Positions 24,667 through 33,358 of a stretch of 64,000 nt of DNA are shown here, piece by piece. The notes below the pieces were generated by a model. That model had not been told where the DNA came from. It ran no database searches and saw only the letters and a program-made list of their open reading frames with translations. Each line of letters starts with the position of its first letter. The stretch's first letter is position 1. The stretch is from assembly GCA_025062045.1 (NCBI GenBank), contig JANXAF010000002.1, forward strand, positions 165,262-229,261, given 5' to 3'. This stretch comes from Thermodesulfobacteriota bacterium (GTDB lineage: Bacteria; Desulfobacterota; Syntrophorhabdia; Syntrophorhabdales; JANXAF01). Made by a program: the position numbers and the translations under genes.

Positions 24667-25974
24667 CTATTTCATGAGGCCTGGAAGAAAGGTTGCTATT
24701 TCTGGGAATATGGTAAGGAGCAAGGCGAGAACAATTTTTGCTATCCAGAAAGGTACCGCACCCCGAAAGATTGTGGAAAGCGGTACATCTTTTGCGACAC
24801 CTGCCGTAACGTAAACGCAGATACCAACAGGAGGGGTGAGTGTGCCGATACTTACCATAACTATAAGCACTATACCGAACCAGACAGGATCAAATCCAAG
24901 TTTTATTATGAGCGGGTGCATGATTGGAACTGTAAGTGCTATTATGGCAAGTCCATCAATAAAGCATCCGAGAAGGATATAAAAAACGTATATGCCAAGC
25001 ATAATAACGTAAGGAGAAACAGGCAATCCCAAAACAAATTCTGAAAGCTTTGTGGGAATGTTGGTAACAGTGATAAAACGGCCAAACATTGTAGCCCCAA
25101 TCAGTATTAGAAAGACCATCCCCGTTACTGTGGCGGCCTCATTTAAGGCGTTCCTGAAACTCTCCTTTGTCATCTTTTTTGTCACCAAAGAATAGACAAG
25201 CGAGGCAAATGCTCCGACAGCAGCTGCCTCAGTGGGTGTGAAAACCCCTGTGTATATTCCTCCCATAGACAGAATGAAGATACCAAGTACCGGGTAGATC
25301 TTTGAGGAAACTTTTATTTTTTCAACAAAGCTTGCAGGTCTTAGTTGGGTCGAAGGAGCCACACTAGGATCGATCCTTATCCATATTGCAATCACGAACG
25401 TGTAAAGAATTATTAGAACAATCCCAGGAAGTATTCCGGCTATGAGAAGCTTTCCTATTGACTCGTATGTCAATAGTCCGTAAAGAACAAGAGCAGTACT
25501 TGGCGGTATAAGAATGTCGATTCCACCGCCCGCAGCTATACAACCGGTACTGAAAGAGTCTTTATACCCATATCTTCTCATTTCAGGGAGTGCAACTGCC
25601 GTGAACGTGGCCACCGTTGCAATTATCGAACCGGATAGGGCACCAAATACACCGCAAGCCCCAACCGTTGCCATAGCGAGTCCCCCTCTAAATTTTCCGA
25701 TCCAAACGTTCAGGGCCTCGTATATTTCTCTTCCCAGTCCAGCATGAAGAAGGAATAAACCCATAAGTACGAAAAGGGGTATTACACTTAGGGCATGAAC
25801 ACTCGCACTTGCAAAGACATCCATACCAAGCTTAGCAAGAGTAGCCTTAACGTTCGTAAGATAAGCAAATCCGCAAAGTCCTACGAGTAACATTGAGAGC
25901 CCAATGGGAAGCCTTGTAGCCATAATGAGGAGGAACCCGATTATACCGAGAATTCCGACGAGTTCGGGGCTCAC
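24667..25974 (-). CDS. dctM: TRAP transporter large permease (DctM)
   Basis: 435-residue, roughly 12-helix permease that couples sodium entry to uptake of an organic acid delivered by the binding protein. Typical DctM features: a glycine-rich GACGVFGALSGSIIATVATF, AAGGGIDILIPPSTALVLYG, TPTEAAAVGAFASLVYSL and LTPPVGICVYVTAGVA. GTG start overlaps the dctQ stop by 4 bp. Together with dctQ and dctP it makes a complete three-gene system placed directly before the molybdenum hydroxylase genes. Confidence 0.95.
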   Translation of the reverse strand: MSPELVGILGIIGFLLIMATRLPIGLSMLLVGLCGFAYLTNVKATLAKLGMDVFASASVHALSVIPLFVLMGLFLLHAGLGREIYEALNVWIGKFRGGLAMATVGACGVFGALSGSIIATVATFTAVALPEMRRYGYKDSFSTGCIAAGGGIDILIPPSTALVLYGLLTYESIGKLLIAGILPGIVLIILYTFVIAIWIRIDPSVAPSTQLRPASFVEKIKVSSKIYPVLGIFILSMGGIYTGVFTPTEAAAVGAFASLVYSLVTKKMTKESFRNALNEAATVTGMVFLILIGATMFGRFITVTNIPTKLSEFVLGLPVSPYVIMLGIYVFYILLGCFIDGLAIIALTVPIMHPLIIKLGFDPVWFGIVLIVMVSIGTLTPPVGICVYVTAGVAKDVPLSTIFRGAVPFWIAKIVLALLLTIFPEIATFLPGLMK

Positions 25975-26450
25975 CTGTCTACCCTCTTGAAAGACTCGAC
26001 AAGATCTAGAAAGAGGGCTAAAAAGAATATGAACGTACCAAAAGCTGCAAGGATAAAAAAAGGATAGATGGGAATGTGTAAGACTCCCGTAACCGTTTTA
26101 CCGAGATAGAGCCTTTTTGCATGCATAAGAAGCTGCCAAGTCATGATGAGAGTCAATCCAATGCTTATTAGGTAAACTATGCGGTCAAGGCAGATTCTTG
26201 CCTTCAAAGGGAGTTTTGTATAGGCAGCTTCAATCGCTATGTGGCCTTTTTTTAACTGGGTATAACCGATTGAGAAAAAGACGAAAGTTGCAAGCATCAA
26301 CTCCGTTACTTCATAGGAGCCGGTTACGGGAGCCTGGAGGAACTTGCGGCCAAAGACATCGATTATGGTCAGAAACATCATGGCCATAAGAATTACAAGA
26401 CCCACATCCTTAGTCCTCTGAACGAGGGCGACAATTATCCTTCTTCCCAC
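25971..26450 (-). CDS. dctQ: TRAP transporter small permease (DctQ)
   Basis: 159-residue four-helix membrane subunit that assists DctM. Signatures are IDVFGRKFLQAPVTGSYEVTELML and IGYTQLKKGHIAIE, both usual for DctQ. The GTG start overlaps the dctP stop (TAGTG) by one base, and the end overlaps dctM, so all three transporter genes are translationally linked. Confidence 0.93.
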   Translation of the reverse strand: MGRRIIVALVQRTKDVGLVILMAMMFLTIIDVFGRKFLQAPVTGSYEVTELMLATFVFFSIGYTQLKKGHIAIEAAYTKLPLKARICLDRIVYLISIGLTLIMTWQLLMHAKRLYLGKTVTGVLHIPIYPFFILAAFGTFIFFLALFLDLVESFKRVDR

Positions 26451-27463
26451 TACTTCTCGAACTCCCTGCTAAGTTTCATCATTTCGTCAAAGAAACGTTT
26501 TCCGGGTAGTCCTTTACCCTCCATCTTTGCTATCCAGGCGTTATAAACGGGAGCCACGGCACTACGCCACTTTTCGAATTCCTCCCGTGTCAACTCGTGG
26601 ATTTGAACATTTGCTTTTCTGTGGATTTCTATAGATTTCTTCGCTATATCGTCGTATATTGCGGCCCCTTTAAAAGCTATCTTTCTTCCTGTTGTATCCT
26701 CGAGCACTTTTCTGTCTCTAGGAGAAAGTTTTTCGTAAGCCTGTTTATTCATGGCAACTATCATTACAGGCACATACGCATTAAGCACTGTTGCATATGA
26801 AGTCACTTCGTAGAGGCGAAAATGCATGCTGGCTGACCACGGTGTGAAAACCCCATCTATGACCCCTCTCTTTAGCATCTCGTACTGTTCACCGACAGGA
26901 GCCGTGATAGGAGACGCACCAAGAGCTGATGCAAGTTCTTTAGTAGAAGGACCATGAACCCTAATCTTTAAACCTTTAAGGTCTAAGATACTCCTTATCG
27001 GCTTTTTGGTGAAAAGTTGTCCGGGATCACCAGCCCAAATCCAAAGAATGTGAGTATCCGCATACTCTTTTCTAAATTCCAATATTCTATCCCAGATTCC
27101 ATATATCGTCTTTGTCACATGCTGAGCCGAATTAAATATGAAGGGTAATTCAAAACCTTCCGTTAAAGGGAATTTACCTGCGGTATAAGAGGGAAGCGTA
27201 TAAATTATTTCCGCAACTCCTGTCACAACGGAGTCGTAAAGGTCAGCGGGCTTAGCAAGAGTGGCATTAGGATATATAGTTATCTTTACCCTACCTTCCG
27301 TTAGCCTTTCGACTTCTTTGGCCCAGGGCTCAATGAGCTCAGCGTGCATCGCATGAGAAGTTGGAACAAAATGGGCAAGTTTAAGTTCAACTCCCGAGCT
27401 AGTGTTGATAAAGAGTAAAAAGCACAATAAAAGAACAAAAAGCACGGCAAACGATCTTTTCAT
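26450..27463 (-). CDS. dctP: TRAP transporter solute-binding protein (DctP)
   Basis: 337-residue periplasmic binding protein. A signal peptide (KRSFAVLFVLLLCFLLFINT) precedes the mature fold. ELKLAHFVPTSHAMH, VKITIYPNATL, and LKGLKIRVHGPSTKELASALGASPI are DctP traits; the Arg in KIR is the usual carboxylate clamp, so the ligand is probably an organic acid. The gene heads the TRAP-hydroxylase cluster and has a strong promoter. The ligand could be the substrate of the hydroxylase or its free acid, which is inference. Confidence 0.94.
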   Translation of the reverse strand: MKRSFAVLFVLLLCFLLFINTSSGVELKLAHFVPTSHAMHAELIEPWAKEVERLTEGRVKITIYPNATLAKPADLYDSVVTGVAEIIYTLPSYTAGKFPLTEGFELPFIFNSAQHVTKTIYGIWDRILEFRKEYADTHILWIWAGDPGQLFTKKPIRSILDLKGLKIRVHGPSTKELASALGASPITAPVGEQYEMLKRGVIDGVFTPWSASMHFRLYEVTSYATVLNAYVPVMIVAMNKQAYEKLSPRDRKVLEDTTGRKIAFKGAAIYDDIAKKSIEIHRKANVQIHELTREEFEKWRSAVAPVYNAWIAKMEGKGLPGKRFFDEMMKLSREFEK

Positions 27464-27492
27464 CGGATATACCCCCTCTCTTTTTTTGTGAT

Positions 27493-27522
27493 ATTCTAAT
27501 TACCGTTTGGCTAAGCTGTCAA
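27493..27522 (-). promoter_or_regulatory. Promoter for the TRAP-hydroxylase cluster
   Basis: Minus strand TTGACA (27522-27517), 18-bp spacer and TAGAAT (27498-27493), about 30 bp before the dctP ATG. A GAGAGGGGG run in between is the ribosome site region. Confidence 0.6.
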
Positions 27523-27581
27523 CTCTTCCTATCGGAGAAGAACTGAGGCACGACTAAAAAATGCTCGATTTAAAAAGTTTG

Positions 27582-27719
27582 CTAATCTCCTTCTTTTTCA
27601 AATGCACTTTTTGGAGCATTACATACTGGACATCTCCAGTCTTCGGATAGTTCCTCAAAGGGAACCTTCTCTACCTTTTCATCGTATCTATATCCGCATA
27701 TGGTGCATGTCCAAACCAT
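27582..27719 (-). CDS. Rubredoxin
   Basis: 45-residue small iron protein. The four iron-binding cysteines are in CTICGY and CPVCNAPK, with the aromatic pattern YRYD, and the acidic DW before the second pair typical of rubredoxins. GGGAGG stands ahead of the ATG at 27719. It begins 11 bp after the PerR-like gene on the same strand, so regulator and electron carrier are co-transcribed. It may feed electrons to the rubrerythrin and superoxide reductase encoded at 15.7-16.6 kb. Confidence 0.93.
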   Translation of the reverse strand: MVWTCTICGYRYDEKVEKVPFEELSEDWRCPVCNAPKSAFEKEGD

Positions 27720-27729
27720 AGTTCCTCCC

Positions 27730-28128
27730 TTATTTACATGATTGACAGATTCCGTAAAGATCTATTTGAACTCTTTCTACTTGAAACCCTTCTGGAAGTG
27801 TACTTGGAAGACTAAAGGATATTTCCGTAGTTATGTCAAAAACCTTTCCGCATTTTGTGCATACAGCGTGGGAGTGGGGCGTCGTTGAGGGATCGAAGCG
27901 CTTTCTTTGAGGGTCTACGGTAAGTTCATGTAAGAGCCCTCGTTTTTTGAGCATCTCCAATGTGTTATAGACTGTAGCAAACGAAATGGTTGGAAACTTC
28001 ATTGAGACGGCCCTAAAGACATCGAGGGCGGAAGGATGTTCTTTGTTGTCTTTAAGGTATTCGAGTATTGCCATCCTCTGCGGAGTCATCTTAAAATCAT
28101 AGGGCTTCTTTTTGTCTTTTGGCACCAC
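27730..28128 (-). CDS. perR: Fur-family repressor, PerR-like
   Basis: 132-residue metal-dependent repressor. The winged helix includes [12 protein letters not shown] and [19 protein letters not shown]. The metal site [13 protein letters not shown] carries the Asp and two His expected for the PerR peroxide-sensing iron site, followed by structural zinc cysteines CTKCG and CQSC. GTG 28128 (or GTG 28125) lies right at the predicted transcription start, so the mRNA is probably leaderless. Linkage to rubredoxin and the oxidative-stress theme of this genome favour PerR over Fur or Zur. Confidence 0.85.
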   Translation of the reverse strand: MVPKDKKKPYDFKMTPQRMAILEYLKDNKEHPSALDVFRAVSMKFPTISFATVYNTLEMLKKRGLLHELTVDPQRKRFDPSTTPHSHAVCTKCGKVFDITTEISFSLPSTLPEGFQVERVQIDLYGICQSCK

Positions 28129-28134
28129 GGTGAT

Positions 28135-28163
28135 ATGTTAAAATTTGAAAAAATTACTGTCAA
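28135..28163 (-). promoter_or_regulatory. Promoter for perR-rubredoxin
   Basis: Minus strand TTGACA (28163-28158), 17-bp spacer, TAACAT (28140-28135), six bases before the GTG at 28128. The AT-rich spacer and the nearby AATTATGATTTATAT (28176-28190) could include a PerR operator, but no clean 15-bp PerR box is present. Confidence 0.55.
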
Positions 28164-28206
28164 GTCATTTTTTTCAATTATGATTTATATGAATGCGGGA
28201 GGGAAC

Positions 28207-29883
28207 ATGAGATCTGACAAGATGAAAAAGGGCTTAGAAAGAGCACCTCATAGATCCCTATTTTATGCTTTGGGATACGAACCTGAGGAGATCGAAGGGC
28301 CTATAATAGGGATTGCGAATTCGGCAAACGAACTGATTCCTGGGCACATGCACTTAGATAGGATATCGAAGGCAGTAAAAGAGGGAGTCAGGATGGCTGG
28401 CGGGACACCCATGGAATTTTTTACGATTGGACTCTGTGATGGGATAGCCATGGGGCATGAGGGAATGAAATACTCTTTATGCTCGCGAGAACTTATCTGC
28501 GATTCAATTGAGGTCATGGCAAAAGCTTACCCCTTCGACGGACTTGTCCTTATACCGAACTGCGACAAAATTGTTCCTGGAATGATGATGGCAGCCATGA
28601 GACTAAACATCCCTACAGTAATTATAAGTGGTGGACCTATGCTTAAGGGATACTTCAGAAAAAGACCGATCGATCTTATATCTGTGTTTGAAGCAGTTGG
28701 GAAAGTGACAAAAGGAGAAATGAACGAGGAAGAACTAAAAGCGCTTGAAGAGAACGCCTGTCCCGGACCAGGTTCCTGTAGCGGTATGTTTACCGCCAAT
28801 TCGATGAACTGTATCTGTGAGGCTTTGGGCATTGCACTTCCTGGAAACGGTACTATACCGGCCGTATACTCCCAAAGGATTAGGCTCGCTAAACTTGCAG
28901 GGAAAAAGATCGTAAGCCTCGTAAAAAAAGGGATATGTCCTAGGGACGTTATGACTTTGGAGGCATTTAAAAATGCTATAGCGGTTGACATGGCTTTCGG
29001 GGGATCCACGAACACGGTACTCCATCTTATAGCAACTGCGCGCGAAGGCGGTATCAGTCTGGATCTTTCCGTTTTCGACGAGATCTCCGAAAAGACGCCC
29101 CACATATGCAACATGAGACCTTCTGGACCTCACCATCTGGAAGACCTTTATCACGCGGGTGGTGTCTTTGCAATAATGAAAAGGTTAGCCGAGAAAGCAC
29201 TGATAAATTTAGACTGTTTGACAGTTTCAGAAAAGCGGATTGGCGAGATCATAAAGGAGACAGAGATACTTGATGATGAAGTCGTAAGACCCCTTGAGCG
29301 TGCTTACGATGAAAAAGGGGGTATCACGGTCTTAAAAGGGAATTTGGCCCCAGAAGGCGCAATTGTGAAAAAGAGCGGTGTAGAGAAAAGTATATGGAGA
29401 TTTGAGGGAAAGGCAAAGGTGTTTAACAGTGAAGAGGAGGCGGTAGAAGCTCTAAAAGCAAAAAAACTGAGACCGAAGGATGCGTGTATCATAAGATACG
29501 AGGGCCCAAAAGGTGGCCCAGGGATGAGAGAGATGCTTGCCCCGACAAGCCTCCTTGTCGGTTTAGGCTTAGACAAGGACTGCGCATTGATAACGGATGG
29601 CAGATTTTCTGGGGGAACGAGAGGGCTTTGTATTGGACATGTCTCCCCTGAGGCCCAAAGTGGAGGACCGATTGCTTTCGTTGAAGACGGTGACGGAATC
29701 GTAATAGACATAGGCAAAAAACTCATTGAAGTTCTGGTACCAGAAGGAGAGATAGAGCGAAGGAAAAGAAACTGGAGACCTCCTGAGCCAAAAATAAAAG
29801 AAGGCTACCTTGCGCGGTACTCGTACTTTGTTAGTTCGGGATCCTATGGAGCAGTGCTCTCTTTTTCGCCTTCTGGCGGTTGA
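28207..29883 (+). CDS. ilvD: Dihydroxy-acid dehydratase
   Basis: 558-residue iron-sulfur enzyme making 2-oxo acids in valine, leucine and isoleucine synthesis. Motifs: [13 protein letters not shown] (the PGH type, as in E. coli IlvD, lacking the first Cys of the [2Fe-2S] class), [15 protein letters not shown] and [18 protein letters not shown], which supply cluster cysteines. The C-terminal [22 protein letters not shown] is conserved. ATG 28207 has GGGAGGG upstream; a longer frame back to 28036 runs into the perR gene and is rejected. No other ilv gene is adjacent. Confidence 0.95.
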   Translation: MRSDKMKKGLERAPHRSLFYALGYEPEEIEGPIIGIANSANELIPGHMHLDRISKAVKEGVRMAGGTPMEFFTIGLCDGIAMGHEGMKYSLCSRELICDSIEVMAKAYPFDGLVLIPNCDKIVPGMMMAAMRLNIPTVIISGGPMLKGYFRKRPIDLISVFEAVGKVTKGEMNEEELKALEENACPGPGSCSGMFTANSMNCICEALGIALPGNGTIPAVYSQRIRLAKLAGKKIVSLVKKGICPRDVMTLEAFKNAIAVDMAFGGSTNTVLHLIATAREGGISLDLSVFDEISEKTPHICNMRPSGPHHLEDLYHAGGVFAIMKRLAEKALINLDCLTVSEKRIGEIIKETEILDDEVVRPLERAYDEKGGITVLKGNLAPEGAIVKKSGVEKSIWRFEGKAKVFNSEEEAVEALKAKKLRPKDACIIRYEGPKGGPGMREMLAPTSLLVGLGLDKDCALITDGRFSGGTRGLCIGHVSPEAQSGGPIAFVEDGDGIVIDIGKKLIEVLVPEGEIERRKRNWRPPEPKIKEGYLARYSYFVSSGSYGAVLSFSPSGG

Positions 29884-29940
29884 ACTGGCCCAAGCTTTGT
29901 GCTAACCTTAGAAACCGAAGCTTTTTAAAGGGACTTCTTT

Positions 29941-32694
29941 ATGGATTACAAAGACACACTCAACCTCCCGAAGACAGAGTTTCCAATGAAGGCGAACCTT
30001 CCGCAGAAAGAGAAGGAGATACTGGAGTACTGGAGTAAGATAGACGTTTATGGAACCCTTCTCAAAAAGTTTGAAAATAGTGAAAGTTTTGTGCTACACG
30101 ACGGTCCTCCGTACGCTAATGGCCATATTCATTTGGGAACGGCTCTAAACAAAATCCTCAAAGACATTATAGTAAAGTCGAGGTTCATGTTCGGTTACCG
30201 AGCAGACTTTGTTCCCGGTTGGGACTGCCATGGCCTTCCAATAGAGCATCAGATAGAGAAGGAGCTCAAAGAGAAGAATTTAAATCCGTCTAAACTCGAG
30301 ATGAGAAAGCTCTGCAGAGCTTATGCAGAAAAGTATATAAACATCCAGAGGGAAGAGTTTAAAAGGCTGGGCTGTTTTGGGGACTGGGAAAGACCCTACA
30401 TAACGATGGATTATGACTATCAGGCCTCAATCATCGAAGAAATGATGAAGTTCTTTTTAAGGGGTGAGGTTTATAGGAAGAAAAAACCGGTCTACTGGTG
30501 CATAAACTGTGTTACGGCCCTTGCTGAGGCAGAAATAGAGTACGAGATGGAAAAGACCATATCTATTTACGTTAAATTTCCTCTGAAAGAGGAGTATCGA
30601 ACGAAGCTTTGCGGTCTTTCTCATAAGCCAGTCTTTATCCTCTGTTGGACAACGACCCCATGGACGTTGCCTGCGAATCTTGCTCTCGCCATAAATCCCG
30701 AGTATGAGTATGTTACGGTGGAGACGCAAAATGAAATTTACATCGCCGTTCGGGAGCTCATGGAAGACCTTATGAAAAAGGGTGGCTACGTAGAGTATGA
30801 AATCTCTGGTACTTTGAGAAATGATGTCCTAAAGGATCTGAAATTCAGACACCCCTTTTACGAACGTGATTCTATAGTGGTATTCGCCCAATATGTTGCA
30901 AAAGATGTGGGTACGGGAGTTGTCCACATAGCACCTGGCCATGGGGAGGAGGATTACGAAACCGGTCTCGAGTATGGACTCGAATGTTATTCACCCGTCG
31001 ACGAGCGGGGAAGATTCACAGAAGATGTTGAAGAATTTAAAGGTTTAAATGTGTTTGAGGCAAACAGATTCATAATCGAGAAACTGAAAGAGAGGAAGAT
31101 GCTCTTTTATAGCGAAGAGACGGAACATTCCTACCCTCACTGCTGGAGGTGCAAAAAACCGGTAATCTTTAGGGCAACAGAGCAGTGGTTCATCTCTCTC
31201 GACAAAAAGGACCTAAGAACTAGGGCTCTTCGGGAAATCGATAAGGTAAAATGGGTTCCAAAATGGGGTAGGGAAAGAATATACAATATGCTTCTTGCAA
31301 GGCCCGACTGGTGTATATCGAGGCAGAGGAGCTGGGGAATCCCCATAACCATTTTTTACTGTTTGAAGTGTGGCGATCCATACTGGTCGGAGGAGAGTTT
31401 CAGAAAGGTCATAGAGGAAGTAAAAAAACGAGGTGCGGATGTTTGGTTTGAGGAGAATGCCTCGTATTTCCTCCCTGGAGATGCACGCTGCGGTAATTGT
31501 GGTGGAAGTGAATTCAGAAAGGAGGAAGACATAATAGACGTTTGGTTTGACTCCGGTGTTAGCTGGGCGGCTGTATGCAAAAAAAGGAAGGAGCTCAAAT
31601 TTCCAGCCGATCTTTACCTTGAAGGTTCTGACCAGCACAGGGGTTGGTTTCATAGCTCACTTCTTACCTCTGTGGCTAACGAGGACAGAGCGCCTTATAA
31701 GACTGTACTGACACATGGGTTTGTGGTAGATGGAACTGGAAGAAAAATGTCGAAGTCGTTAGGTAACATAATCGCACCCTACGAGATAATCGATAAGTAC
31801 GGCGCTGAGATATTGAGACTTTGGGTGACATACGAGGATTTCAGAAATGACATGAGAATTTCTAACGAAATAGTTTTGAGGCTTGTTGAAACTTATAGGA
31901 GAATAAGAAACACACTACGTTTTCTACATGCAAATCTTTACGATTTTCGTCCTGACAAAGATTCTATCCCGTACGAACAGCTTTCCTTTGTCGATAAATG
32001 GATCCTTTCTCGTCTATACGATGTGGTGCTTAAGTGTAAGGAAGCTTACATGGAGTACAATTTCCACGTGATATACCACACGGTTCTTAACTTCTGCGCG
32101 GTTGATTTGAGCGCCCTTTATCTGGACATCGTGAAAGACAGGCTTTATGTTGAAAGGAAAGACTCACCTAAAAGAAGGGGTACTCAACATACGATGTACC
32201 AGATACTTGTAAGTCTGGTAAAGCTTATCGCTCCTATTCTTTCTACGACAGCAGAGGAAATGTGGCTCCATCTTAAGGGTTTCAACGCAGAAGATAGTGT
32301 ATTTCTCAATGGATTTCCTGAGGTAGAAAAAAGATTTAAAAATCCCGAGATAGAGGCCCTATGGGAGAAGATACTCCATATGAAGGACGCAACTAACAAA
32401 AAGATCGAAGAAAAGAGAAACGAAAAACTAATAGGCCACTCCCTTGATGCAAAAGTTACGCTTTCTCTCAAAGAGGATGACTACAATGCTTTAATACCGC
32501 TTAAAGACGAGCTCCGCGAGATTCTTATAGTGTCCCAGCTGAAGATAAATAAGGGCGAGGCTTTTTTTGTAGAAGTTGGAAAGGCCGAGGGTAGAAAGTG
32601 TGAGAGATGTTGGCACTACTCGGAAGATACTGGAAATTACGGAAACTATGTAAATGTATGTGGTAGATGCGCAGATATTCTCTCTTCCTTATAA
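29941..32694 (+). CDS. ileS: Isoleucyl-tRNA synthetase
   Basis: 917-residue class I synthetase. The HIGH-type motif appears as GHIHLGTALNK, followed by PGWDCHGLPIEHQIE. The editing domain contains CWTTTPWTLPANLA. KMSKS is present as GRKMSKSLGN, and the C-terminal zinc site is CERCWHYS and CGRCA. The gene ends 28 bp inside lspA. ileS-lspA pairing is widespread in bacteria and supports both calls. Confidence 0.98.
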   Translation: MDYKDTLNLPKTEFPMKANLPQKEKEILEYWSKIDVYGTLLKKFENSESFVLHDGPPYANGHIHLGTALNKILKDIIVKSRFMFGYRADFVPGWDCHGLPIEHQIEKELKEKNLNPSKLEMRKLCRAYAEKYINIQREEFKRLGCFGDWERPYITMDYDYQASIIEEMMKFFLRGEVYRKKKPVYWCINCVTALAEAEIEYEMEKTISIYVKFPLKEEYRTKLCGLSHKPVFILCWTTTPWTLPANLALAINPEYEYVTVETQNEIYIAVRELMEDLMKKGGYVEYEISGTLRNDVLKDLKFRHPFYERDSIVVFAQYVAKDVGTGVVHIAPGHGEEDYETGLEYGLECYSPVDERGRFTEDVEEFKGLNVFEANRFIIEKLKERKMLFYSEETEHSYPHCWRCKKPVIFRATEQWFISLDKKDLRTRALREIDKVKWVPKWGRERIYNMLLARPDWCISRQRSWGIPITIFYCLKCGDPYWSEESFRKVIEEVKKRGADVWFEENASYFLPGDARCGNCGGSEFRKEEDIIDVWFDSGVSWAAVCKKRKELKFPADLYLEGSDQHRGWFHSSLLTSVANEDRAPYKTVLTHGFVVDGTGRKMSKSLGNIIAPYEIIDKYGAEILRLWVTYEDFRNDMRISNEIVLRLVETYRRIRNTLRFLHANLYDFRPDKDSIPYEQLSFVDKWILSRLYDVVLKCKEAYMEYNFHVIYHTVLNFCAVDLSALYLDIVKDRLYVERKDSPKRRGTQHTMYQILVSLVKLIAPILSTTAEEMWLHLKGFNAEDSVFLNGFPEVEKRFKNPEIEALWEKILHMKDATNKKIEEKRNEKLIGHSLDAKVTLSLKEDDYNALIPLKDELREILIVSQLKINKGEAFFVEVGKAEGRKCERCWHYSEDTGNYGNYVNVCGRCADILSSL

Positions 32695-33161
32695 GCGCGT
32701 TTGTATTTGTCTTAGATCAAGTGACAAAAAAGTTGATTGAAAAAAACTTGCCCTATGGTCAAGAAATCGAGTATCTTCCTTTTTTTTCCCTTGTCCATGT
32801 GAAAAACTATGGCGGGGCTTTCAGTCTCCTTTCCGGATCCGAATATTCATTCATCGTTTTTACTTTGTTGCCCCTTTTAGTTGTGGGAACGATCTTCTTT
32901 TTACTCATCAAAGGTAACCTTGTCCTTTCTCAGAGGGTGGCCCTTTTACTCATTCTCGGGGGAGCCCTCGGTAATCTATATGACAGAATAACGAAAGGAT
33001 ACGTTTTAGACTTTCTGGACTTCCACTACAGAGGCTTTCACTGGCCTGCATTCAATGTGGCTGATACAGGCATAACAGCAGGGGTTATACTTTTTCTTTT
33101 GAGAGAGTTAAGTTGGAGTTTAGCGTGGACGACGAAGCAAGAGAAGAAGAAAGAAAACTAA
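32667..33161 (+). CDS. lspA: Prolipoprotein signal peptidase
   Basis: 164-residue four-helix aspartyl protease that trims lipoprotein signal peptides after lipidation. Conserved segments: DQVTKKLIEKNLP, NYGGAFSLL, GGALGNLYDRITKGYVLDFLD with the first catalytic Asp, and FNVADTGITAG with the second. The start lies inside the end of ileS. The C-terminal charged tail overlaps the next small gene. Confidence 0.95.
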   Translation: MRRYSLFLISAFVFVLDQVTKKLIEKNLPYGQEIEYLPFFSLVHVKNYGGAFSLLSGSEYSFIVFTLLPLLVVGTIFFLLIKGNLVLSQRVALLLILGGALGNLYDRITKGYVLDFLDFHYRGFHWPAFNVADTGITAGVILFLLRELSWSLAWTTKQEKKKEN

Positions 33162-33358
33162 AAAGGCTGAGATTTATAGTCGACTTTGCCTTAAACTTTA
33201 TCAGAATTAACGATATTTCGCATGATGAGGCGTTAAGAATCTTTGAAGGTGTAAAAAAGCACGCCTTGATCCTATTTCCGGATAAAGAAGAGACCTTCGA
33301 TATTATCTATGCCCCAAGATTCAGAAGGTTACTTAACGAAAAGTATAAAAGGTCATAG
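33113..33358 (+). CDS. Small hypothetical protein
   Basis: 81-residue acidic-then-basic, mostly helical protein of unknown family (VDFALNFIRINDISHDEALRI, LFPDKEETFDIIYAPRFRRLL). TTG 33113 has GAGAGAG upstream; GTG 33125 is an alternative. It overlaps the end of lspA by 49 bp and the convergent peptidase gene by 6 bp. The regular amphipathic pattern and the fact that it fills the space to the next gene suggest it is real, but I cannot assign a function. Confidence 0.55.
   Translation: MEFSVDDEAREEERKLKRLRFIVDFALNFIRINDISHDEALRIFEGVKKHALILFPDKEETFDIIYAPRFRRLLNEKYKRS

Noticed and set aside
28036..28206. N-terminal extension of ilvD
   Set aside because: It runs through the perR promoter and coding region, whereas ATG 28207 has a strong ribosome site and matches the usual IlvD start.
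28207..28330. Loss of the first iron-sulfur Cys in IlvD (PGH instead of PCN)
   Set aside because: The PGH form occurs in E. coli-type IlvD, so it is a normal class difference rather than a defect.
28500..29726. Long antisense frames opposite ilvD (up to 195 codons)
   Set aside because: Shadows of the GC-biased third codon positions of a clear dehydratase gene; no motifs or ribosome sites.
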